From: Pseudozyma flocculosa PF-1
Lineage: Eukaryota > Basidiomycota > Ustilaginomycetes > Ustilaginales > Ustilaginaceae
DNA length: 64,000 nucleotides
Assembly: GCF_000417875.1 (NCBI RefSeq)
Contig: NW_006920872.1
Span: forward strand, 759,287 to 823,286
Direction of reading: 5' to 3'
Within the stretch, counting starts at the first letter, position 1, and every line of letters begins with the position of its first letter. Positions 44,348 through 59,581 of the stretch are shown here, one piece after another. The position numbers were made by a program, and so were the translations under genes. The notes beneath the pieces are model-generated. The model was given only the letters and a program-made list of their open reading frames with translations. It did not search any database and was not told where the DNA came from.

Positions 44348-45552
44348 TTGCTCTGATGCGATCCGGGACGTCGAGCTGGCCCTTGCCGGGTCAGCTGGCT
44401 GGCTGCGGTGCATCCTAGCCAAGCAGCTGCTGAGCAGGCCGCCACGCAGGCTGGCTAGGCCGGGACGTGCGTGACCCCAGCCTGGCCTGCTTAGCCGCGC
44501 GGGCACCACGTCGCGCCAAGGCTCACTCAGCAGCCGGGAGATCGATCCCGCAAACTCGAGCGGGGGCGAGCAGGTAGGCCAGCTGGCCAGCTAGGCCAGG
44601 GAAGCCAGCCAGCCGGGCCAGAAGCACAACGAGGTGGCCGAGCAGGCGGGCGGGTTGGCCAGGCTAGGCAAGGCAGCGATCCATCCGTCGCCGCAGCAGG
44701 CAGGCGCGCTGGACCGGAGCGCGCGTGGCCGGCCTGGCTACGTCTCGCATCCGTTGCCCGCCACGCAGGCCGACATCGCGCGGGCCACCTTCGACCCTAC
44801 CCTGCCCGGCTCGGTGCGGCATGCGCGGCGAGCTGCTCTCAGGCAGGCAGGCAGACAGGCCAGGCCGGATGGGCGGGAGGCTGAGTCGGGGCAGGCCGGG
44901 CCCTTGGCTGAGTGGTTCCCTGGCGAGGTCGGCTGACTGATGACGAGGTGGGGCGCCGATGGCTGGAGCTAGCAGGCTGCGACGGACCTGCCGGCTGTTC
45001 AGCTTGCCTGCCCCGTGGCGCTGCCTGCTTGCCTGTCCGCTTGCCTGCCCGTCTGCTGGCGCTGCCCGTTTCACGCCTCGCTCGCCCCCAGGTGCGCGTC
45101 AAAGGCAGCGCCACGGGGCAGGCTGGCTGCGAGCGAGCGGCGCTCGAATGGCGCGCGCGTTCTTGCCTCCCCCGGTCGGTGCTGAGCCCGCCCATCGTGC
45201 GTGCGTCTTGCCGGCCTGGAACTTGGCTGAGTGGAGCGCTGCTGACCCGTCCCCGTCCATACCGTGCCAGCAGGCGCGGTTGCACGCTTCGACGTACGGC
45301 TGCTCGGAATGGCCAGGCAACGGGCAAAGCTGGAGCAGAACGGCCCGCTTGAGCTTCGAGGTCTCGATCAGCCCTGCATTCGCCTCGCCGGCGGCGGAAG
45401 CCTGCCTCTGTCCTGCCTGTGCCTCAGCCTCGCCACCACCGCCAGCACCACTCGCTGCCATCCCAACCGGCCACCAGCGCCACCATCTACCAGCCAACGC
45501 TCTCCATCTGGCCATCCAGCCTTACCGCCTTGACCTCCCACCGCCTGGCCCA
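43863..45552. other. 1.7 kb repeat-rich intergenic region
   Basis: No gene is supported. The first ~250 bp are probably SDR 5' leader and promoter. From about 44100 to 45100 the sequence is dominated by GGCAGG/CCTGCC, GGCCAGGC and CCAGCC words, including a long perfect TGCC tetranucleotide array. Frames here translate to Cys/Pro/Leu or Gln/Ala/Gly repeats only. The AlkB-like gene ends just to the right. Confidence 0.6.
44301..44346. repeat. Tetranucleotide microsatellite (TGCC)n, about 11.5 copies
   Basis: Perfect TGCC units without interruption, in the intergenic region upstream of the SDR gene. Confidence 0.95.
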
Positions 45553-47033
<1,481 letters not shown>

Positions 47034-47439
47034 GGTGGGATCGCGGCCGTCGTTGTCGTCGTCGTCGTCGTTGGTGGTGGTGGTGGTTGGGCCGTGGGGT
47101 TGTTCCGACTGACGCGACGCGGCTGCTGAGCCCCGGACGAGGCGTCGAAGGAGGTGAAGGACAAGCGTGAGACCCTGAATGGGCGACTCGGCGCCTCGCC
47201 CCTTCGCCCCCTCGCCGTGGATGACGACTCGACAGCTGCCAACCGGCGGCCCCCTGACGATGCCAAAGTGGAGGCCGCGGGATGAGGCAGAGATGGGACG
47301 ATGATGGTAAGTACCCTCTTGAGGGGAGCCGCTCGCGTATGCCGGATGCCGAGACTCACCTCCTTTGAAGCTCCTCCTCTCCTCTTCCTCTCCGCCACCA
47401 TCTCCCCCATCCCCCACCGTCTCCCCCATTCACAGCGCC
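47034..47439. promoter_or_regulatory. Divergent intergenic region, AlkB-like / DUF3074
   Basis: 406 bp between divergent starts, with a TCG/TGG-repeat stretch around 47050-47095 and pyrimidine-rich sequence (about 47368-47433) before the DUF3074 ATG. No gene is seen. Confidence 0.45.
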
Positions 47440-48841
47440 ATGCCATCGTCGTCGTCGCTCCCCGACGAGTGCGCCATTTCGGTCCTCGCCCGTCCCGCAT
47501 CCTCGATCCCCGCGTCCGACACGCCCGACTATGCCCGCTACCTCGCCGGCCACGTCGAGGCGGCCTTTCGCCTGATCCGCCAGTCGCGCGCCTGGAAGCA
47601 GGGCAAGCAGTATCACACCGCCGTCGGCGGGGCCGTCAACACCAGGAGCGCACCAAGCAACATGCAGGGCAAAGCCGCCAAGCTCGGATGGCACCTCCGC
47701 GATAGCGTAAGCTTCTCTCTGCCCCGCCATGCCCCGCCGGCTTGCCTGGCCCCCTTGCCCCGGTCCACTGAGCGTTGCTCTCGACGACAACTGAACCTGA
47801 CTCGCTCCCCGCCATCTGCTCGCCCATCTCAGATCCACAACGAGGCCGACACTGGACTCACCTTTGACGACTTCCGCGGCGGCCTGCTCGTCGACCACCA
47901 GCCAAAGGAGCGCGAGTACATCCACGACGTCATCGACGTCAAGCTCGTGCAGTCCATCAAGGAAAAGCAGGCCGAGGTGTGGCGCAACAGCTACCAGATG
48001 CCCGCCCTGGTCGGCAATCGCGACTTTTTGCAGCTCCAGCTCATGCTCGACCTGCCCCGCCACGCCGAGCCCTTCAGCGAGCAGCACCAGCAGCTCGCCG
48101 TCGACCGCCTCCTCGATCCCGCCGCCCTCGCCGCGTCGCAGGCGGCTGACGCGGGCGATGCGGGCGCGCGCTCGTTTATCGTCATCCAGCTGCCCGTCGA
48201 GCACCCCGATGAGCCCGAGCGCAAGGGCGAGTTCGTCCGCGGTGCCTATGGCAGCGTCGAGGTCGTCTGGGAGGTCGAAGGCGGCGTCGAGTGGCTGTGA
48301 GTCGATCCCTCCCGCCCGGCCGGTCGTCGCTCCAGATCTATTGCGCGTCGAAGGTCATGCTGGCTGACCAAGTCCACGTCCTGACTGACCTGCCCTTTGT
48401 TGGCTCCCCCCCCCGACACCGTCACTCTCACCGCCAGCATGATGGTCCAGTCCGATGCGGGCGGTAAGATCCCCCTCGTCCTGCAAGAGGTAAGCTGGCG
48501 GACCACTTCCCCCCCCCCCTCGTATCTTGGCATCCAGGCCGCTCCCCGCCCTGACCCTGACCGTGCGCGTCCCTTCTCTCCTTGCTCGCCACCCACTGTT
48601 GCCCGTCGCCGCCGCAGATGTCGATGAACGGCAAGATTGCAGAGGTACGTCAGCCGGACACGATGTCATGGCATCGCGCTGCGGATGCGGTGCGTCGCAG
48701 CGACGCAGCGATGCAGGCCGATGCTGACCTGACCCTCGCCTGTTTCTGTTTGTACCGCGCTACTGCGCCACTGCGCCACCGTAGGACGTGCCCAGCTTCG
48801 TCGGATGGGCACAGAAGGCCAAGCCCGGCCAGCAGGCCTAG
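47440..48841 (+). CDS. DUF3074 START-like domain protein with a 27-nt micro-exon
   Basis: Five exons: 47440-47706, 47833-48296, 48438-48489, 48618-48644 and 48785-48841 (288 aa); introns are 126, 141, 128 and 140 nt. The protein matches the fungal DUF3074 family of START-like lipid-binding folds: KLGWHLRDSIHNEADTGLTF, FDDFRGGLLVDHQPKEREYI, QAEVWRNSYQMPALVGNRDF, SFIVIQLPVEHPDEPERKGE and YGSVEVVWEVEGGVEWL. The downstream exons restore the usual family ending: QSDAGGKIPLVL, MSMNGKIAE and DVPSFVGWAQK. Exon 4 is only 27 nt (nine codons, MSMNGKIAE), phase 0 on both sides, with good splice sites. The molecular function of the family is unknown; hydrophobic ligand binding is inferred from the fold. 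Confidence 0.87.
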
Positions 48842-49003
48842 CTCCTTGGCCCTCCGCCATCGCCGTCTTGGAATCGTTTGATACCCTCCAGCTCCACCAT
48901 CACCTTTGTTTGGAATCACAGGAATCGACCATCGAGTCGAGAGGAGGAGAGGAAAGCATGGCGTGACGTCACGTGAAGACGACGAGCGAGGTATACGATT
49001 GGT

Positions 49004-49039
<36 letters not shown>

Positions 49040-49373
49040 CAGTTCCCCGCTGCGGCGAGGCGAGTTGGACGACTGGCAGAAGCAGTGCAGAGGCAGTGCG
49101 CGCTGACGCGGGTACATGTTACAGAAAGTGGCGTGACGATATCGGTCGACCGGTTGGTTGGGGTCGGGGTTGGTGTGGTAGAGCCCGATCGGGTCGAGTT
49201 GGTCGGCGGATTAGTGCTAGATGGTGACGCGACTGGCCCCTTTGACGATGTGCTGGCGTATACGAGATGAGACGAGACGAAGTGAGACGGGACGAGACGA
49301 GATTCGCGAGAGAGCGCGAGAGACAGAGCGCGAGGGACAGAGAGAGAGGGAGAAGCGAGAGAGACAGAGTCTT
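48842..49373. other. Convergent intergenic region with purine-rich tract
   Basis: 532 bp between the stops of the DUF3074 gene (+) and the arrestin-like gene (-). It contains a TCG/CCGTCG repeat (about 49004-49038) and, next to the arrestin-like stop, a 110-nt GA-rich tract. No gene is seen. Confidence 0.5.
49261..49372. repeat. Polypurine tract with degenerate GAGAC units
   Basis: Almost entirely G and A on the plus strand, built from GACGAGA/GAGAC units and then (GA)n. On the gene's own strand it is a polypyrimidine stretch directly after the arrestin-like stop codon. Confidence 0.85.
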
Positions 49374-51771
49374 CTACCGCGAAGAGTTGCTGTGGCTGGA
49401 TCCGCTGCGCATCTGAAAGAAGCGTAGGGCGGGCGACGAGGTGGTACCGGTGCTCTTTTGCGCTTGTTGATGCTGCTGCGGCTGCTGCTGCTGCTGTATC
49501 GCCGTCGCGGTCGTGGAACCAGCCGCCGACGGGTCGGATGGAGCCGTCGTCGCTGTCGCCGCCGATGCGCCGCCCCCACCCACGCCCCCGCCATCGCTCT
49601 GATNNNNNNNNNNNNNNNNNNNNNNNNNNNNNNNNNNNNNNNNNNNNNNNNNNNNNNNNNNNNNNNNNNNNNNNNNNNNNNNNNNNNNNNNNNNNNNNNN
49701 NNNNNNNNNNNNNNNNNNNNNNNNNNNNNNNNNNNNNNNNNNNNNNNNNNNNNNNNNNNNNNNNNNNNNNNNNNNNNNNNNNNNNNNNNNNNNNNNNNNN
49801 NNNNNNNNNNNNNNNNNNNNNNNNNNNNNNNNNNNNNNNNNNNNNNNNNNNNNNNNNNNNNNNNNNNNNNNNNNNNNNNNNNNNNNNNNNNNNNNNNNNN
49901 NNNNNNNNNNNNNNNNNNNNNNNNNNNNNNNNNNNNNNNNNNNNNNNNNNNNNNNNNNNNNNNNNNNNNNNNNNNNNNNNNNNNNNNNNNNNNNNNNNNN
50001 NNNNNNNNNNNNNNNNNNNNNNNNNNNNNNNNNNNNNNNNNNNNNNNNNNNNNNNNNNNNNNNNNNNNNNNNNNNNNNNNNNNNNNNNNNNNNNNNNNNN
50101 NNNNNNNNGGCTGCGCGACGCCGACCTCGACGCGGGGCCGCTGCCGGCGGCGTCCTGGGCGGCGCGGGCGTTTGCGAGGTTGATGTACTCGTTGCGCGCC
50201 TTTGCCCGGCGCTGCCTCTGCTCCTGCAGACGGTCCCACTCGCGCTGCCACTGCTGTCCCTCGAGGCCCTCGAGCAGCTCGCGCGCCTGCAGCTCAAACT
50301 CGAGCTCGTCCTCGTCGTCGAGCAGGCCCAGCCGCACCTGGTCCACCAGCCGGCTGCCCGTCCGTCCGCGCTGCTCCCCGCCAGCAGTGCCAGCAGCGCC
50401 ACCCGACGGTGTGCCCGGCTGCGACGACGACGACGACGACGGCCGCACGTCCTCGTGCGAGTTGCGCCGCGAAATGTCCCGCGACACGGCGGGAGAGTTG
50501 CTGACGCTCCGGCCGCCGTTTCTCCCCCTGGCGGCCATGGCCAGGCGCTGCTGGAGGCGCATGTCGAGCATCTGCCTCCAGATTTCGCTCTCGGCCTCGG
50601 GCTCCTTTGCCTTTTTCGCCTCCTCCTCAAACTGGAGCAGCGTCTCGAGCGTCTCGCCGCAGACGCACTGGCTGTGCGACTCGTGCTCGTTGCGGCCCGT
50701 CCAAAAGTCGCGCGACGTCTTGGGCACCGGGTTCGAGTCGTGGGTCGTGTACGAGGGCAGCCGCATCGACTGCCACCGGCACGCGCACGAGGGCAGGATG
50801 AGGCCCCACGAGGCGCGGTAGGTCTGCACCTCGCCGTCGTGCACCGTCGGATCCGAGTACTGGATGACGAGCTCGAGGGCGTGGGCCATGTGGATTGCCA
50901 CGTCGCCGCCGGGCAGCGACGACGCCCGCGCCTCGGAGTCGGACGGCAGCCTGGCGATCCAGTTGCCCTCGCGCAGGGTGGCGTCCTGGCCGTCGGGTGA
51001 GCCGTCCGCGGTGGGCGCGGTGATGCAGGCGCCCAGCTCCTCGTCGCCAGCCTCGAAAAAGGGGAAGCGCTCGAGCGGAGGCTGCTCGGCGTAGTTGCGC
51101 CTGACGCGCGACTTGAGCGTCGTCTGCTGGAGCAGGGCGAGCTTGAGGCTGTGCAGGCGCACCGTCGGGCTGGCCGAGGCGAGGCTGAAGGTGATGCGAA
51201 GGTAGCCGCCGACGGTGAGGTGCTGTGTGCGGACGCCAAAGAAGATGGGGCCGAGGGCGTCTGCGGCGCTGCGGTGGACGTAGTAGTAGGGGAGGGATCC
51301 GGACTGCATGACGGTCTGAATGAAGAAGAAGTTGCGCTCGGCGTCGAGCGTCTTTTTGCCAAAGAGGCCCGGAAAGGTGGCCTTTACGTGGACCTTTTGG
51401 TGGTGCCTGCCATACTTTCCGCGCTGGTAGGGAGCGGTGTTGTGGTCGACGGCGAAGGTGGTCTCGAACTGGTAGAGGGAGCCGGGTTCGAGCCTGAGGT
51501 CGGCGGCCTCGGGGATGGCGACCTTGCTGCAGTAGGGCTGGTTCTGCTCGAAACCGCCGCGCGGGAAGCCGATGCTCTCGTATCCGACGAGCGAGACGTT
51601 GAGCGAGAGGAGCTTTGCGGGGGGTGTCGAGTCCTTTGGTATGCTGAGCTGGATGATGACCTGGAGGTAGGCCGAGGGATCGCGCTCGTGGTCGTCCTGG
51701 GATGGCGAGGAGCGCGGTCTGGGCTGGAGGAAGAGGTCGGGCGAGGTGGCGCTCAGGATCTTGAGCTCCAT
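49374..51771 (-). CDS. Arrestin-like (alpha-arrestin) protein, interrupted by assembly gap
   Basis: Reads from 51771 to the gap at 50108, then from 49603 to a stop at 49374 in another frame, so the 505-N gap length is not reliable. The N-terminal ~400 residues have the beta-rich arrestin layout: SAYLQVIIQLSIPKD, LLSLNVSLVGYESIGFPRGG, LYQFETTFAVDHNTAPYQ, FGVRTQHLTVGGYLRITFSL and HALELVIQYSDPTVHDG. After about residue 420 the chain is Ser/Arg-rich with a helical, acidic-then-charged part (LLDDEDELEFELQARELLEG) and ends in Gln/Ser/Thr-rich low complexity. Alpha-arrestins recruit HECT ubiquitin ligases to membrane proteins; no PPxY motif is visible in the sequenced part, though one could lie in the gap. 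Subfamily uncertain. Confidence 0.65.
49604..50108. other. Assembly gap (505 N)
   Basis: Run of N within the arrestin-like gene. The reading frame differs on the two sides, so the length is only an estimate or introns lie within it. Confidence 0.99.
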
Positions 51772-52488
51772 TGTGGCGGCGGCGGCGGCGGGCTGGTAGA
51801 TGAAGACGGCGACGTGGCGGGGGCGATGGACGTGGCGGTACAGGGATTACCGAGAGCCGGCATGGGAGAGAGACAAAGGAGAGAAAGAGGGTCGGGCAGC
51901 AGAGGACGTGGGTTGATGATGGTGGCGCTGGTGATCGTGGTGGTGGCAGGGAGCGAGAGGCAGGATCAGCCCAGCAAGGACCGGCTAGACCAACAACCTC
52001 GCTCTTGACTTTGCAGCAGGCAGGGTCGGAAGCCAGGCCGAGCCGGCGGCGGGGTCCACCGACAAATTTCCATCAAGAGGGCAGGGGCGCCCGCCGGCCA
52101 ATTGCGCGGGCCAGACCGACGGGCGAGTGTCCGGGGAGGCGTGCTTTTCCGGTTTCCGCAATTTCTCAACTCGGGACCCCACGTTTGGGCCGCGGTGAGG
52201 GTGCGGGCGGGCTCACTCGGGCGTCGGGCGTCGGGTGGGTCAGGCAGGGCCAGGCAGGCTCGAGGTTGTGGCTGGCCCTGCCCCGACTTGGCAGGCAAGC
52301 TTTCTTCCTACCTGCGAGTGACTCGCTGCACAGGCGCACGCTCCTCTCTTTTTTTTCAACCCTTGGTACGCTCGCAGTCGCTCACCTCGACTTCGACCAG
52401 CACCCTCACCGCCACCGCCACCGTCACAATCACCACCACCACCACCTCCACCGCTTCCTCCACCACCAACCCCTTCTTACCCGCCGCC
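51772..52488. promoter_or_regulatory. Divergent intergenic region, arrestin-like / ADE13
   Basis: 717 bp between divergent starts, with a poly-T run (about 52351-52358) and (ACC)n-rich sequence at about 52405-52460 before the ADE13 ATG. No gene is seen. Confidence 0.45.
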
Positions 52489-54068
52489 ATGTCGTCGTCG
52501 TCGTTTGAGAGCTGGCAGTCGCCCCTCTCGGCTCGCTACGCCAGCAAGGAAATGTCCAACCTCTTTTCCAACGCCGTGAGTGCCCCTTGCTCCGCCGTCG
52601 GCCCACGGCAGCAACGGCGGCGACCACCCTGGCCCGGCATCCAGCTGAACCTGGCCCCATGGCCTTGCCCTTCCTCCTCTCTCTGACACCCCGCACACAG
52701 ACCCGCTTCGGCACCTGGCGCCAGCTCTGGCTCAACCTCGCCATTGCCGAAAAGGAGCTCGGCCTCGACATCCCCGACGAGGCCATCGAGCAGATGCGCA
52801 ACAATCTCACCCTCGACGACGCCCAGATGAAGCTCGCCGCAGAGGAGGAGAAGAAGCGCCGCCACGACGTCATGGCCCACGTCCACACCTTTGGCGTCGT
52901 CGCCCCCGCCGCCGCCGGCTTCATCCACCTCGGCGCCACGTCGTGCTACGTCACCGACAACGCCGACCTCATCTTCCTCCGCCGCGGCCTCGACCTCCTC
53001 CTCCCCAAGCTCGCCCTCGTCATCCACCGCCTCGCCGCCTTTGCCCGCCGCTACCGCGACCTCCCCACCCTCGGCTTCACCCACATGCAGCCCGCCCAGC
53101 TCACCACGGTCGGCAAGCGCGCCACCCTCTGGATCCAGGAGCTCCTCTGGGACCTCCGCAACCTCAAGCGCGCCCGCGACGACCTCGGATTCCGCGGCGT
53201 AAAGGGAACCACGGGCACCCAGGCCTCGTTCCTCCAGCTCTTTGACGGCGACCACGACAAGGTCGAGGCCCTCGACGAGCGCGTCACGGCCCTCTTTGGC
53301 TTCCCCTACGCCATGCCCGTCACGGGCCAGACCTACTCGCGCAAGGTCGACATCGACGTCCTCAACCCGCTCGCCTCGTTTTCGGCCTCGGCGCTCAAGA
53401 TGGCCACCGACATCCGCCTCCTCTGCCACCTAAAGGAGATCGAGGAGCCCTTTGAAAAGGACCAGATCGGATCCAGCGCCATGGCCTACAAGCGCAACCC
53501 GATGCGCTCCGAGCGCGTCTGCGGCCTCGCCCGCTGGCTCGGCAACTGCGTCTCGTCGGCCCGCGAGACGGCCGGCGCGCAGTGGATGGAGCGCACCCTC
53601 GACGACTCGGCCAACCGCCGCCTGTCGATCCCCGAGGCCTTCCTCACCACCGACGTCATCCTCACCATCCTCCAGAACATCTCCGAGGGCCTCGTCGTCT
53701 ACCCGGCCATCATCTCGCGCCGCATCGCCGGCGAGCTGCCCTTCATGGCCACCGAAAACGTCATCATGGCCATGGTGCGCGCCGGCGGCGACCGGCAGGA
53801 GTGCCACGAGCGCATCCGCGTCCTCTCGCACCAGGCCGCCCGCGTCGTCAAGGAAGAGGGCGGCGAAAACGACCTCATCGAGCGCATCCGCGGCGACAAC
53901 TACTTCAACCCCATCGCCGACCGCCTCGACGAGCTCCTCGACCCAAAGAGCTTCATCGGAAGGGCGCCTCAGCAGGTCGACAGCTTCCTCGAAAAGTGGG
54001 TCAAGCCCGCCCTCGAGCCCTACCAGGCCACCATCAACTCGGCCCAGAAGGCCGAGCTGTCCGTCTAG
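52489..54068 (+). CDS. ADE13: Adenylosuccinate lyase
   Basis: Two exons, 52489-52575 and 52701-54068 (484 aa), intron 125 nt. The enzyme catalyses two steps of purine synthesis: SAICAR to AICAR plus fumarate, and adenylosuccinate to AMP plus fumarate. The family signature is [17 protein letters not shown]. Other conserved blocks are [33 protein letters not shown] (catalytic histidine region), [36 protein letters not shown] and [18 protein letters not shown]. The length is normal for the eukaryotic enzyme (yeast Ade13 about 480 residues). The first exon encodes only 29 residues ([23 protein letters not shown]), the usual N-terminus, so the start is secure. It is cytosolic, with no targeting signal. 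Confidence 0.97.
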
Positions 54069-54364
54069 GCAGCCAGCGGTCGCACCGTCCGTCGATGCCC
54101 GGCACAGCCCTGCCGACATCGCGCGGCCTCCCCTTTCACCTTGAGCCCCTTGTATCATATCCGCTTCCCACGCTGCGTCTTCGCGAATCCTTGTGCCGCT
54201 TCCCCTCTTCCCTCTTCTTCCAGGCCACCATCGTGGCGGCTCTCGTCGGCGCTTCCGGCGCCATTCGGCACAGGCGTCGGCCATGGATGAAGCGCGAAAA
54301 TGACCGGTCGGCGATGTGGCATTGGCGATGCCACGGCTGCGCTAGCGGCATCTCGGAATGGCGT

Positions 54365-57161
54365 CTAAAACAGGCCCAGCAGGTCGTCGTTCTGCTGTGG
54401 TGGTGCTGTCGCAGGCGGTTTGGCGTTGCCGGATCCGTTGGCGGCGGTCCCTGTCGGGTTGGGAGAGAAGATGCCCGGCGATGCGAAGCCGCCGCCGCCG
54501 CTGAGCGGAGAGGCTGCCGTCGCCGACATGACGGGTAGCGAGCCGAGCGCCTCGACGCCCGACTGCGCCCCGGGCACCTCGGCGCCAGGTGCAGAGTCGA
54601 ACCTGTCGAGACGTAAGTGAGGGGATCGGTCAGCACCAACGCACATGTGCCCTACTGTAAGGTGCGCGTCGCACGGCATGCTCGACTTACAGGCCGAGCA
54701 GGTCGTTGAGCTGTCCGGCCCCTGCTGATGCCGCCGCGCCCGGTCTCGTCGCCGCCGACCCGCCGCTGCCAGAGATGCTCGCGCCCATCATGAGGTCGTC
54801 GAGCCCGCCGAGCGCACCGGCACCGCTCGCCGCTCCCGCCCCCGTCGCCGCAGGCAAGGCCTCGTCGTCGTCGCCAAAGTCGAGCAGGTTTTCGCTCTTC
54901 TGTCCCTGGACCACCGTCGCCAGCGCCTTTTCGCGCGTGATGTCGTCCTCGGCGTCTGCCCGCGCCTTGATGCCGTCCGCACCGAGACGCCCGCGCCCGA
55001 TAAAGGTCGACTCCGGCTTGTGGTAGGCCGATGCCAGCGACGATAGGTCCGAGATGAGCTCGTCGAGCAGCGCTGGCGGGACGCTTGTCAGCGGGATCGA
55101 GATTGGCGGTCTTTGCGCAAGGATGACCGACTGGCATCGAGACGGGCGACGGAAAGGCACGGAAGCGTCAGTTTGAACGGTCCTAAAGGAGACTGCATGC
55201 AGAGCCGTGTCCCTTCCAGCCACGCCATCGCAGCACGTTGTTGCCGCGCGGCTACTACTCACCTTTCCGGCATTCGAGTCCGAGCTCGACAGCAGCCGCC
55301 AGTAGATAAACGCCCGGTCCCGGATATCCGGGCTCTCGCACTCTTTCGTCGCCTTTTCGAGCACCTGCTGGACGATGGTCTGCGCCTGGCCGTCGGGCTT
55401 CTTGAGAAAGAGCTTGACGATGGCCGTCAGCGTCTGGAACTGGACCTGGTACGGCTCCTCGGTGAAGTTGTCGAGGAAGAGGGCAAGCAGCTCCTCCGAG
55501 TTGGAGATCTTTTCGGCGTACTCGCCCAGGATCCAGATGAGCGACGCCTTGGCCTCGGGCTCGTCGAGGTCCTCGAGGTTGGAGCATAGCGTCGGGATGA
55601 TGCCCTCGTAGTTGGATGGGTACTTGCGGAAGATGTCCTTGATCACCACGACGGCCTCCTGGACCACGTAGCTGACGCGCGTGGCGATCAGGTCGAGCAG
55701 CACGTGGACGCATCGCTCCGCGGCGGCGTCAATCTTGATGGCACACTGACCAATCGCCCGCACCGCCCGGCGGACAAAGTCGACGTCGACTTCCGAGGCG
55801 TACCTGGGGTGCGGAGGAGGAGTAGAACGGGGGCAGGGATAAAAGGCAACGTGCAAGATGCGTGGCGGGGCGGGGCGAGGCAAGGTCAGCACAGACTCCC
55901 ATGTCGTCTCGACCTCTCATCGATGCCACGCCGGGCGGAAGAACCCACTCCTTGAGCTCGCTGAGGAGCATGTCGACGTTGCGCTCGTTTGCGAGCTTCA
56001 TCATGATCTCGAGCTTCTCGAGCTTGACATACGAAGGGTCGTTGTACTTGCAGAAGAAGACGCGCAGCTCGCTCGAGAGAATGTCGGGCCGCTTCTGGAG
56101 GACGAGGTTGATGTTGCGGAGGGCGACCCACTGCACCTCGGGCGCCGACGAGATGAGGGTGACGAGGGGCGGCGCCATCTTGCGGACGAGCTGCTTGACA
56201 AAGTCGTCCTTGCGCACCTTGGCCATGTGGATCATGATGACCTTGACGGCGCCAAGGACGACGCTGCCGTTGGCGTGCTGGAACTGGGGCATGACGCGCT
56301 CGCAGATGTGCTCGGCCTCCTTTTCGTCCCGGCTCTTGTAGCGGGCGAGCGAGTTGAGGATGGCGATCCGGCCCCACTCGGTGCACTCGTTGAGCGCGAT
56401 GAGGAGCTTGGTGAGGACGTCGGAGTCGATGACAAAGATGGCCGAGCTGCCCGATGGATCCGTCTCGAGCGCGGTCTGGTGGATGTCGGTGAGGGCGGTG
56501 ACGGCGTTGGCGACGACCATCGGGTTGCTGTCGCCGACCATGTCCTTGAGCAGCCCGACAAAGCCGCGGTCGACGGCGAGCTCGGGCTTGAGGTCGTAGA
56601 GCTTGGCGACGCAGATGGCGGCCGTCTTGCGCACGTAGGGGTTGTCGTCGCGGAGGCCCTTTTCGAGCGGGTCGGAGAGGTAGTCGATGATCTTTTCCGC
56701 GCGCAGGCAGCCCATGGTCCTGATGGCCAACGCTCGGATCAGCGGGTTGGCGTCCTCGGTGTCCTGCGCGGGGCGAGGCGGGGTTGAACGATGCGAGGAA
56801 AGAGCAGAACGGGGTTTGGAGGCAGCGACGTCAGCAGCCTAAGCCCTGGGCAAGACGACTGCGGCGGCGGCGAGGTGCTCACCTTGACAAAGGTGTTTAC
56901 GGCGAGGATGACGAGCTCGGGCTGAGTCTTTGCGTAGTTCATGAGGTAGAGGTAGACGAGCTTCTTCTGCTCGATGTCCTCTGTCTGCATGTTTTTGAGC
57001 ACGTCTGGAAAGAGGCCGGAGACGTCCTTGCCGACGGTCATGTTGGCAATGACGCGCTTGATGGCATCCTTGCGGCGATCCCTGTACTCGGAGTTGAGGT
57101 CGGCCCGGAGCTCAAAGTTTTCGCCCTTGCGAGGCCCGTTGAAGAAGCGTGGGCGGCTCAT
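54365..57161 (-). CDS. APL2: AP-1 complex beta-adaptin (large subunit)
   Basis: Five exons: 57161-56883, 56763-55949, 55803-55263, 55130-54691 and 54602-54365 (770 aa); introns are 119, 145, 132 and 88 nt. The N-terminal ~590 residues are the HEAT-like adaptin trunk: [73 protein letters not shown] and [20 protein letters not shown]. The hinge contains acidic-leucine clathrin-box-like motifs ([15 protein letters not shown]) and the protein ends DDLLGLF. There is no C-terminal ear domain, as in shorter fungal AP-1 beta subunits. AP-1 sorts clathrin-coated cargo between the trans-Golgi and endosomes. The intron 2 donor must be GTGGGT (phase 2) to give LKE-YASEVD in frame. Confidence 0.93.
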
Positions 57162-59356
<2,195 letters not shown>

Positions 59357-59383
59357 GCGCAGGCGCAGGCGCAGGCGCAGGCG
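59357..59383 (+). repeat. Hexanucleotide repeat (GCGCAG)n directly after DIM1 stop
   Basis: About 4.5 copies of GCGCAG begin at the base following the DIM1 stop codon, so lie in its 3' UTR. Confidence 0.9.
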
Positions 59384-59581
59384 ACGCTCGCCCGCCCGCC
59401 CGTCCGGCGCCACCTTCTCGCTCCCTCGACCGCCCCCTCGCTGCATGCATCTCCTCGATATACCCCGCTCACGCCGCCGCTGGTCGACGACCGGCCGGCC
59501 ATCTCTTCCGCATCGTCCCGGCGTCACCTGTTCTGTACCATGGGCCCTGTATTTGTATCCCTTCACCCTCATCCTCGGCCC

